64,000 nt of DNA from assembly GCA_964017195.1 (NCBI GenBank), contig OZ024889.1, positions 58,966,358 through 59,030,357 on the forward strand, in the 5' to 3' direction. Below the pieces are notes generated by a model. It was not told where the DNA came from, did not search any database, and saw only the letters and a program-made list of their open reading frames with translations. Origin of the DNA: Siderastrea radians. Lineage: Eukaryota > Cnidaria > Anthozoa > Scleractinia > Rhizangiidae. The position numbers were made by a program, and so were the translations under genes. Shown here piece by piece: positions 39,501-51,500 of the stretch; positions within the stretch are counted from its first letter, which is position 1, and each line of letters starts with the position of its first letter.

Positions 39501-42500
39501 TTTCTTTCAAGTATAAGACCCCCATCCAACCTGATGCATTTTCAAAAGATCCTGCTTCCATTTAGCCAAAAAAACAGCATTAGATTTCCCTCCAAACTCG
39601 CGTTTTTGTATCTCTAATACTTGTTCACAACGCATACGTTTTGTACGTTTTCATCTCCATACACGCCCGAAGTTAAGGTTATACAAATGAAAAAAAAAAA
39701 AAAAAAAACGCGGCATATTCTATCCTGTTGTCCACATTAAAATGATAAAAAATGGTATCAGCATTTTCTTCACTCTCCGTTATTACTTGTTAACACCAAA
39801 ACGATGGATTTTCAACTCCACGTTTTCTTCCGCTTGAGTGACAAGGGAAGGGCCAATGCTTGGGGTGGAGAACAGGGGACGTTAACCCGGGACAAAGTTG
39901 GCGGGAAGTGTACGGGAAGCGGGATCACCAAGCTGAAGGGACGCCTGTCCCCCCCCCCCCCCCCCCCAATCATGCTTGATAACAGAAATGTCCAAAACTG
40001 GGTAAGCTTGAGCGTTTCTTCACACATTTTCACTAGTGTTCCCAGTGCTAGTGTTACAGACGGCTATAGGCTACTCACCTTTGTAACTGCTTTGTTGTTT
40101 AGTGATTTTGCCAACTCACACAATTTCATGGCATCTTCACTGTTTCTGAAATCAAAATATAGGCAAAATAAGTTGGGTAACCCTCTCTGAGTTATGTGGG
40201 TTAAATGTCCCTATTTGTAAACCCGATTGTCGGTCAATTGAATTTTCTGAAATACTGCGATTTTGTCCTTTATGTAACGCCAAGGTTCATTGCGCAGACC
40301 AAAGTGCACAATAGCTTTTACTTACAAGGCTTTCATCCACAGACTCAAAAAGGTAGAACCATTTTGTTAAGTATAATATCTAGCACATAGGAGGCGGCGT
40401 GACCGAGTGGTTAGGGTGTTGGACTTCGAGTCCATGGTCCCGGGTTCGAATCCCACTCTGAGCACTTCATGGATTTGTTTCACGGCAGTCCCGCGTATTT
40501 TAAAAGATTATGGCAGAGATCTTATTTTGCGTTGCAATATCAAACCCTCCGATATCTCGTACGACCACCTCCCAAGACTTTACTGTGATTGCCTAACTGC
40601 ATGGTCCACCATCAACAACAAGCGAATTTCCTCCACTTATCAGGTCTTTGATGAAATATTATGGAATAATCAGTTTCTTCGCATTGGTAACAAACCACTA
40701 TTTAACAAAAAGCTTTTCGCAAAGGGAATTGTTCACGCCAGCGACATTTTATCAGAAGATGGTAAGTTGTTGTCATGGGACCACTTCAGGGGTAAAGGAC
40801 TTAACTTCAATGATTATTTGTTGATCTTTGGCCTGTCAAAGGCGCTTCCCGGCTCGTGGAGAAATTTATTACACACAGATAACAACGACAAAACTCACCA
40901 AAATGAAAGGAATTCAGATTTATCTTTACAGCTCAATGACGAAGCTGTTAGCCTCTCCGCCTTAACTTCTAAGAAGTTATACTGGTTGTTAGTTGCGCAA
41001 AAACGAGTCTCTCCCACGGCTTCGCAAAAGTATGAAACTCTGTTTCCCAATCACAAAATTAACTGGGATCTTATCCATTCAATCCCTTTCAAGGTAACTG
41101 TTGATGTCAAAACAAGATGTTTCCAGTTCAATCTTTTACACCGCATTATATACACCAATAAGTTGCTGTGCAAAATGAACCTCGTGGATTCGGGTTTGTG
41201 CACTTTCTGTGAAGAAGAAATAGAATCTCTCGAGCATTTATTCTTCCATTGCAAGATTAGTCAGGATTTTTGGAATTCAGTTTTTCTTTGGCTAAACGAA
41301 CTTCATTTTGGAATTGACGCATTAAACGAAATTGATATTATGCTTAGTTACACCTCTAAGTCTCATTTTTGGACACTACTCAATCACATCATCATTACTG
41401 GTAAGCAAATTATATATCATAACCGTCAAAGAAAAACGACACCTTTACTATGCCACCTAACAGCTAGAACGCATTGAAAAGCACATTGCCTTTGTGAATA
41501 ACCGACTTGACTTCCATAGGGAAAAGTGGCAGCCATTGTTAGATCTGTAACTCGGCAGTATTCTTTTTTTATTACTATTATTATTATGATGCCATTGTTC
41601 CGAGAGGCCGATTAACGTTAACGTTAACGACTATGTTAGTTACTATGTGAATCAATGTTGTGTGTGATATACAGTAGGTAGCTCATTCGTGTACAAAGTA
41701 ACGTATAGATGTATGTATGTATAATGTAAGATTCTCCTCTCTTCTTTGTAATTGTAACCCTGTAATGATTTTGTAATTGTTAGTTGTTACTCTGTAATGA
41801 TTTTGTAATTACAATAAATGTTACAAAAAAAAAGTCCCGCGTTATTAAATCCTTCGGCTGCGCTTGTAAATAGCCAGTTGGTTTGCCTCCGGCCGGCTGG
41901 GATTCTAACCATGTTATATTTCATTTTCAATATTTGCTTTAGCTGTTTGAGTGGTACGCCTGTAAACTAGCTGGTCTGTCGTAAGGCAGTACCGAGGAAA
42001 GTTAAGCGTGCTGACCGCTATCATCATTGTTAAAAAAAAAAATTAAAATAGGAAAGGACTGCCTTCAACTGAACAGTCACACCTCTAGATTACGTTCATG
42101 GACTCGAAACTTAGAACCATATTACAAGAGTTGAGCTTTAATTCTGGCTTAACACCTTCTTATTCACAGGTCTTTTCGGCTCACCTGACATCAGGCAACC
42201 TTCCATTCTGTTCTGCAAACAAATGTAGTGCATGAATTCCAAAGTGAAGCTGTAAAGGAACCTGTGAAACAAAAAGTACATCATTTCCTGTTAGTCAAAC
42301 AAGTTGCCTGAAAGCCGATTCAGACGGCACAACATTTGCTTATCTTTGATAATGAAGTCGTAGGTAAAATAATGCAATTTGTATTGTAAGCATGGTGTGC
42401 ATAGCTGAGTCACAGGACATGAGCAATGCAAGCTACATGAGCAGGTGGCCTAACTGCTGTTTTAGATGGTACAATTTTTGCTTTATATCTGTGGTAATGA

Positions 42501-45500
42501 GGTTAAAGGTCAGATGATGCAACTTATGTTGTAAGCATGGTGTGTGTGAGTAAGTCGCATGACATGGGCAGCGTATGTCAAACACGTTCATAAGCAAATA
42601 TACCACCATATAAATTTGACCCTAACATAAAGAAACATCAATCAATAAATTGATTAATTTTTTAATCTCCCAAAACGGCTGGATATAAAACAAATTCGTA
42701 CCTCCATTTTACTCAGATCTGCAGTGAGAATATCCGGTTTACTAAGCTGTGTCTCAAGTGACTCCTGAAAAAAAGAAACAACTGGCCAGTGAACAAATTG
42801 ACCTAGCTAGACAAGAATGACAGGATGGAGCACCCTGAAACTTTTAATGGGGAGAATGGGCGTCTTACATCTGAAAAAGACAGGAAGGTGTGAATGATGC
42901 CCAGGGGAGCACTCTGTGAATTTTTGGGTGGGTGTGTCCCGCTGGGACTCTAACACCCTTCCTCTATACCAGACAACACTCAGCTACACTTTTTGCCTAC
43001 AATTGACTAGACATTGGCCAAAAATCCATACCCTATCCCAGACACACCAAGGGCAGAAGTACAGAGGGTCAATTCCTTTCCCAGACTAATTTCTTCATAT
43101 TCATGATCAGTTTCCCAATAAATGATGCCCCATTCTAGACCAAAACTCTCTAATTTCTATGTCCTATACCATACTAAACTGCTAGAAAACCATCTGCTAC
43201 ACAGCGGCAATACCCACACAGCTTATATATGGATACATGAAAGTATACCCCCCCCCCCCACCCCGGAGAATGAAGACAGACTTTTCTTCTGGCATTCTGA
43301 GGAAAACAGCATAATTATCTTAATAAGACTGAAATACTGTCAAAACGTATGTACTAGATACACAGAAGCTGACAAAGTGAAAGAAAGCTTCTGCTGAATA
43401 GCCTGTGGAAAGTCAAGCTTTCAACTCCAGTCATCAACTTGACATAACTTTTTCTTCAGTTGATTTCCTAAATGTCTGTGACAAACTAACTCATAAAGCT
43501 TACTAGTTATCAAAACATGTCATATTTGAAGTATACAGAACACAAAAACAGTGGACAGCCTGATGACTTACAAATGGTACTAATGTAGAAGAAGCCTTGA
43601 CTTGTCTTCCTATTCCACCATATTGATAATCCTCGAATTCAGGTCCAGTGGTGTCACAGATGCTAAATGCATATGGTGACAGTACTGCAAACATGTCCAT
43701 AAAGATTCGAAAGTTATACACAAAAAAACCTGACTGTCGTCATCTCAGTAATGGCTAAAGAGATTTACCCTGTTAGCTCCATTATCAACATATATGTTCT
43801 CATCACTATTCTCCATATATTCCTTATGGTACTAGTTAGGAGAATTTGCATAAACATCAAGACATTTCGTCTTTGGGGATCAATTTTTTTTTATTCTTGC
43901 AACCTTTAAACCTGCACGCTTGATCAAGTTGTGCGAAATAATATTTAGATGCCTGTCACTGTTGGGGCTTAAACGGTAACAGTTGACTAATTAACGGCAA
44001 CTGACAGAGGTACCTTTACATAGCCAAGTAGCAACAAAGTTCCAAAGATGGGAAGTGTGAACAAGAAAGCATGTTGATCATAAAATGCAGTGTTAACAGA
44101 AGGAACACCTGGAAATCATCTACTGTAGTAAAAAGGGTGTCTGAAGAGTTTCACCTCAAAGAACAAAAAAACCACCCTGGAATTCAAAAAATAGATGATC
44201 TGCTGTATATGTAGAACTTTTAGAAGACTTGACAGTGTGACAGGAAGCCAGCTGAAAGAATGAAGAACACGATTTTCTAACCTTTGACTATTTGCCCTGA
44301 TCCATTAAGTGCTGTCATTCCAACTATCTCTTTGAAAGTGACTATGTTACCAGTCTGTAAACCATGCATCCTATTGTCTAACGTTGTCACCACACCAGGA
44401 TTGGCCTGAAATATAAAACATATTATCGGTATTTTATTTTGGTTAAAATAAGCTACGGTTTGCCAACAAACAACCATGTACTTACAACACTACCAAAATT
44501 ATCCTTTCTGGACATTAATTAACTGGTTGTTTTGTCAGTAATCAGAGGTGAGCATCAGTACTTCTGAGGCATGCATCAAGTGTTTAGTGCACGTCAAACC
44601 AGTTTTATTCTGCAGGGTAATCCCAGTCAATGACACCTGTCATTAAATTTTTATAGTAGCTGACAACTGGCTATTGTGACCAGCAACTTAAGTGAAATTA
44701 AGGTGGCTCGCCTTTACTTTGTAAGACCACACCACTTAATGTTTGAACAAATCTTGGGCTGTGTGGACTTACAAATTCCAGGTGAGCCTCCTTAAGTTAA
44801 CTGGGAACTCAGAGTTTGACGATGAGAACAATAATAATAATAATAATAATAACATTTCTAAAGCGCCCTTTCCCAACTGTCCAAAGGCGCTATTTACAAT
44901 AAAATTATCAATTTAAAAAAGCACACTTAAAAAGAACTGTTTTCAGCTGTCTTTTAAAAATGTCTAGCGATTCTGCATCCCTAACATGTTGTGGAAGACT
45001 GTTCCAAAGCAACGGCGCAGCAACAGAGAAAGCACGGTGGCCATAACTATTTAGTTTGAAACCAGGTACGGCAAGTAAATTTTTCTTTGCAGATCTTAGA
45101 TAACGTCCCGGAATGTAGCTGACAAGGAGATCCTCAATGTAAGCAGGCGCTAGGCCATGGAGAGTCTTGTAGGTAATGATAAGTATCTTAAATTCAATTC
45201 GGAGATCAATTGGGAGCCAGTGGAGACTCATAAGAACAGATGTAATATGACAGAACTTGGGTGAGAGAGAAACAATTCGAGCAGCTGCGTTCTGCACACG
45301 TTGGAGCTGTTTAGTCACGTGCTTGGGTAAACCATATAGTAACGAATTACAGTAGTCAAGCTTTGATGTAATGAGAGCGTGAACAAGAAGCTGGGCTGCA
45401 TCGAAGGTAAGATGTGAGAGAAATTCTTTACTTAACCAAATGCATCAACACCAGCTTATTCACAGTTTAATGATGGCCCTACATATATGCACACTGGCCT

Positions 45501-48500
45501 GAAAGTCACTTAGGACATTCCCGCCAGACCTGTTCAAGGGTTAACACTGTGACACCTTGATGGAAAACAGTAAGAACCTTGATAACTTGAACCCTCACTA
45601 CCTCAAACTGATAGAAGTTTGCTCCACATCTTACAGCAGTTTCACCCTTATAACTTGCACTTTCGTAAACTCAAATGTAACACAATATAGACAGTTAGCA
45701 TGTGGTCCCTTTCTGGAGAGTTGGGCTGGTACAAGCAAGGGAGCATGAGGACTATAGCAAGAAAAACACCCCAGCTCCCTCAGTTCTTGCTTGGCCCTTT
45801 TGTTTGTCCCAGTTTTGTCAAGCTTGTTTCGATCCTTTGCTTGCTTGTGTGATTATGGTGCCCGGGGGTGGGGGTGTGCCGCTCTGAGACCCTCACCCTA
45901 TTCCAGACCATGTTCGGCTGTATCGTGCAATCCTGTTCTAGACTAGACACCAAAAATCCCTGCCTACCCTATCCCAGACTTGTCGAGTGTCAATCCCTGA
46001 TTTCCAGAAAAATGATAGACCAAACTACAGTGTACCTGACTGTGCCCTATCCTAAACTGAACTAGCACTTAGCATGCCCATTCAACTATCTAAAAAGTGT
46101 GGTTCCAGAAAATATCCATTCCTACCCCAAGGATGGTTGTTGGAAATTCCGAGAGGGTTGGGGGTCTCAAAGGCCAAAAAATTTAAAGGAAAGTATGAAG
46201 CTCTTACTACTGGTATTTCCAGAGGGGTGGTGGTGGTTCAAAGTAAAGAACCACCTATGGGGGAGGTATAATTCATATTTTTTGGAACCACACAAAGGGC
46301 TAGCAGTGAATACTTAAACTTATATCACATTACGCTATTTTTACTAAAGTTCTACCCATGTACATCCACACCTTTGTAATTTTCCAAACAAAGAATTCTT
46401 TAGGTTCCTCTCCTGTGGAATCCAGCACCTCAAACAAAGGTCCAAAATCACAAAAAGCCCAGCTGAACACTCCATGCACACCTGCACTGATAAACTGTAA
46501 ACAAATGATATAATACACGTATCAGACAATATATGGCTTTATTATTCAACTGCAGTCAGTAGAGTACAAATAACACCCAAAATGAGTACAAATATCCCAC
46601 GGTATTTGTACTCCAGAAGACCAGTTTGACTGACAGGTTTTCTTCAAATGTCACCTCAGGCATTGGGCTTACGTGGTGAACGATGAAAAAATGGCCGAAA
46701 ACACTCATTTTTACTGGAAAAAAACAATGAATGCTGACCAAATTTTGATATACCTGCAGCATTTTTTGACCGTTTTTGTCTGTGGAGTTTTTGGTCAAGC
46801 GCAACGTTGCCTCGACTGGTTTGTTTAGCATATGTGCATAGTTTTTTATTTCCTGTTTTGTTGTGTTGAGGTGAGTTCTGTTGTGTTGTGTCTGTTGTGT
46901 TGTGTTGTGTTGTGTTGCGATCCATCGTGTTGTCTGTTTTGTTGCGTTGCGTTGTGTTGCAATCCATTATGTCGCTGTTGTGTTGTATCTGTTGAGTTGC
47001 GTTGCACTGTGTTGCGTTGTTGACAAGTTCAGCATTTCTGGTATTCCGTCTATGTTAAAGTTGTACATTAGTAGACATACTCAACCAACCTCACTCACTG
47101 GCAGACAATCTCTACACCAGAGAACTAGACAAACTCAACCACCCTTACCAAATAGATAAACTCAACATCTTTCACTTTAAGACAGCACGAACCCCACTAC
47201 ACGACCAACTCGACAAACTCCACAACCCTCACTCACTGTCAGAAAAAATCTCCTCATCTCAGCACAACTCGACAAACAAAGCGCCCTTACCAAACAGACA
47301 AACTTAACAATCCTCACTTATTTTGAGACAGTACGAACCCACAACGCGACCCACTCAACAAAGTCGACTAATTGTCACATGTTGAGGCAGACTAAAACTT
47401 CACACCTCAATGCAACTCGACGCAACTCCTTACCAAATAGGCAAACTCAATAATGCTAACTTTGCTCTAAGACAGTAAGAACCACACAACTCGACCTACT
47501 CAACAAACCGCACTGGCAGACAAAATCTCCACGCCTCGACACAACTTGATAAATGCAACAACCCTTTAATACCAACTAGACAAACTCAACACACCTCACT
47601 CACTGGCAGACGAAATGTTCCAGACCTCGACACAACTCAACAAACACATCAAACCTTACTAAAAAATCAATCGACAATCCTTACATACTATAAGACAGTA
47701 CGAACCCCATCACACGAACCAACTAGACAAACTCAACCGACTGGCAAAGCATCACGACGAATCGACAAAGTCAACAGACGGATTTCACCGAACACTGTAA
47801 ACTCGGCAAACGACCAACTCAACGAACTCCATTAACTGTACTAGAAATCGTTTTAGACGATCTTAACTCTTTCACCATTTTATTTTCATCTATGAGCCAA
47901 CTCATCAGTATATTCTTCCAAAAGATTAAACTTTCAACCCTGTAAACTCTGTTGGCTTTACTCAAAAGGTAGACCAATTTTTTGCCATTGAATATACAGT
48001 ATTTGTTAAGTTCTTGGGTAAAGGGGTGCCTTGTTAAAGCTTACATCATATTTAGAGGGGCTCTGTCACCGTGATTTTCAAGTCCGGTTTTCGGTAGAAG
48101 AATGTTCTGAAAAATATTTCATATATCGTTTTCGTACACAAGATGTTCCTAGAACATTAACAGAATTAAAGGAATATATCTCTTTTAGCCTTTTATAGCA
48201 ATCCTAAAAATTGTTTACGGTGCCCCTTTAAGGCTAGCAATTCTTTTTAGCATATGAAATGGTCACCAAAACGTGCTCTTTAGTGAAAGAGATGAAATTT
48301 TGGCTAACTTAACCAGAGCAACTGAAGGCACACAAAAAAGTAGTCATGATTACGAAAATTCCACGGAGAAAACAGTGTTTGCCTGTGGAGAACACACAGT
48401 GGAAGTTTTGCTTATTAAGTCGTCGAGTTGGCCGAGCTGGTCGAACCATCCTTTTAGTTGTTGCGTTGAGTTGAAAACTGAAAAAAACTGAAAAAAACTG

Positions 48501-51500
48501 AAAAATTTTAAGCTAACAAACTAGAATAATAAGTAAGAGACAGATCACAACACATAACATCACATCACAACACAACACAACGCAATCCGAAGCAGACAAC
48601 AAAACGCAACACAACGCAACACAACACAACTAGTCGAGGTAACGTCAAGCTCGACCAAAAACTCCACGAAAAAAATTGGTCAAAAAATGCTGCACATTTG
48701 AATTTTGAGGTTTTTAACGAGAACAAGTTCCTAGAGACAAGCAATGTCCTAGACAACAGTGAAATTTCTTTATTTATTGAAGAAAATCGAAACATGAATA
48801 CAACAAAAAAGGGGTGTCTCGAAAACAAAGACCTATAAAACGAAGACCCTAAGACCCTAAGACCCTAAGACCCCAAAAACTCGAAAACGAAGACCCCCAA
48901 ATTTTTCAGTGTATTTTTACCTTCAGTGAATGTTTGCGCCTTCTTTATCCCAGTCAAATTTCTTTTTTCGTTGAGTGCTGCAACAAGTTTATCCGCCATC
49001 TTGAACTGAGTAACCGCGCTACCACACTTGACCGGAAGTAACGCGCTCTCTTATTTCACGGACAAATTAATTTTTTTGCTTAAACACCCTTGCTTTCTAT
49101 GCGAAAACAAGAGAAAAACCTTAAGGAGTGTTCTTCTTTGTTTGTTGCAACTTAAAAAAGCTAGTCGAAGCGGACATATCTTACAACGGACTGTGTTTTC
49201 TTCTTGCCCATCATCTGTCAAATAACTATGAACTTGGATTAAGGTTTATGTACCTTATGCTCAATAGATTTCGCGAAAAATGAAGAGCCATATTTCGCGA
49301 GAATAAAATTTTGCGATTTTGAGAGGAAGGTAGAATTGAAGTGTATTAATTTTTTTGCGATTTTTTCCTTTCTTCAATATGAAGCTTTTGCCCCAGAACG
49401 GTAATAACGCAATTGACATGATCGCCACCGTAAACATAGCAAACAAAACAAGCAAAATAAAACAAAGCATAAGGTATTCCACAGTCAAAACAGAACTTAG
49501 CGGCAGAGGACAGTTTGAACAGCGAGCGTGTTGCAGTGGATAACTGATGGACAAAATCAGTCAGTCAAAATTTGACAGATGATGGGCAAGAAGAAAACAC
49601 AGTCCGTTGTAAGATATGTCCGCTTCGACTAGCTTTTCTAAGTTGCAACAAACAAAGAAGAACACTCCTTAAGGTTTTTCTCTTGTTTTCGCATAGAAAG
49701 CAAGGGTGTTTAAGCAAAAAAATTAATTTGTCCGTGAAATAAGAGAGCGCGTTACTTCCGGTCAAGTGTGGTAGCGCGGTTACTCAGTTCAAGATGGCGG
49801 ATAAACTTGTTGAAGCACTCAACGAAAAAAGAAATTTGACTGAGATAAAGAAGGCGCAAACATTCACTGAAGGTAAAAATACACTGAAAAATTTGGGGGT
49901 CTTCGTTTTCGAGTTTTTGGGGTCTTAGGGTCTTAGGGTCTTAGGGTCTTAGGGTCTTCGTTTTATAGGTCTTTGTTTTCGAGACACCCACAAAAAAGAC
50001 AAAAACTGACCTCAATGAATGGAAACGATGGTGCGAGTCCATTAAAGAAACAAAGGCCATTGAAGAAATTCCCGTCGAGGAACTTAATTTTATGTCATTT
50101 CTTTGTCAAAGTCAGGAAACTCAACAGACTCTGTCTTCAACAACTGCACTATTGTTGTCGGTCAGAAATCTCCACCGCTATCTCTTGCAAAATGAAGACG
50201 TGTGGTTATTGATTCGGACAAAGATGACTGAGCTTGAAGTCCATTTGGATTGTTAACAAGTTGTTGTTTAACTTTGATTGACTTGACTTTTGAGTTCTGT
50301 TTGTACTGTCGAGTTCTTTCCTTTTGTAGCTGTACTTGGTGACCGAGAACATTGTTGTTAATCTAATTATTGTAAACCTGAAAACAATTCAGTTTTGCCT
50401 TATTCCATCTCTGTTTTCCTTGCAAGTTTGAAATTATAATAAAATCACGAAGCTTTGCTCGATTGACAGGTTTGACAAGTTTTCATTTTTGACCAATCAA
50501 CAACAACCTTACATCAAGCGCATGAAACCTGGCCCCACTGGCCCGCTCACTCGCTGCTCAGAAGTCACGTTAGTTTGTCACACAACTCAGACAGTTTATA
50601 AGCGGACCACATTTCCATTTTCCCAGCTAAGTTCAATAATAAACCCTTTATTAGAAGGTTTAGTGTGTAGTATCGTGGAACATTTAAATTACTTGTCTCT
50701 TGTATTTTGACTCGCCCTACGGGCTTGCCAAAATACGACATGACTCGTAAAAATATCCCACGATACTACACACTAAACTGTCTAATAAGATATATGTACA
50801 CATGTCATCCACAAGACACAACACAGTCAGTCTCACTGGTTAATATAATTCCTGGAAAAAATCCATCCACCCAAACATGAAGTCATCTATAGCTACCCAT
50901 GCATGCATTTTATAATAAGTAGTTCTCATGAAATTCACAGATATATTGTTGTACAGGCATTAAGGCCAAAATGTTTTTCTTAACACTAAAGCCCAGATAT
51001 AAAAATGAATAATTATTCTCCTTACTGTTCTCCATACATTTCTTATGGAACTAGAAAGGAAAATTTGTCTATAAATATTTAGACACCTTATCCTTGGTGA
51101 TCACTTGAATGTTTGAACAAGAACAAGAAATTTCATGTCACTGTTAGGGCTTAAAGCACTAATATGGAAACTTATAATGGGGCATTTTTGTGACATCTAC
51201 CCAGTAAGTTTTCCCTGCATCTTGATGGTACAAGGGGTGACATTTTACCACACAAATCTTTTTCAGCAATGTTGGATGATATGTCAATTCGATTGAAACC
51301 GCATGATTTACGTTAAGTTAATGAAACAATGACCCAACCTTAATTGGTGGCATCTGTGACCTACAGAATGAATCAAGTTCAATCTGCAAACTAAGCGGGG
51401 CTTCTGTGAGAATCACACACTAAGAGATAGAAAAGATAGTGAATCCAAAGGTCAGTCAATAACAAAGAAAAATTCCTCTGCCTGTACATTACTGCATGAC

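Noticed and set aside
40407..41477. A 356-residue host protein
   Set aside because: The first codons read through the SINE tRNA head; the rest is a LINE C-terminus with a target-site duplication.
46832..47159. Cysteine/valine-rich open frames
   Set aside because: They are translations of TGTTG-type repeats, with no gene context.
49028..49765. Matching frames on opposite strands ([13 protein letters not shown]...)
   Set aside because: They read through the promoter side of the inverted arms; the plausible exon is the ATGGCGG frame on the other strand.
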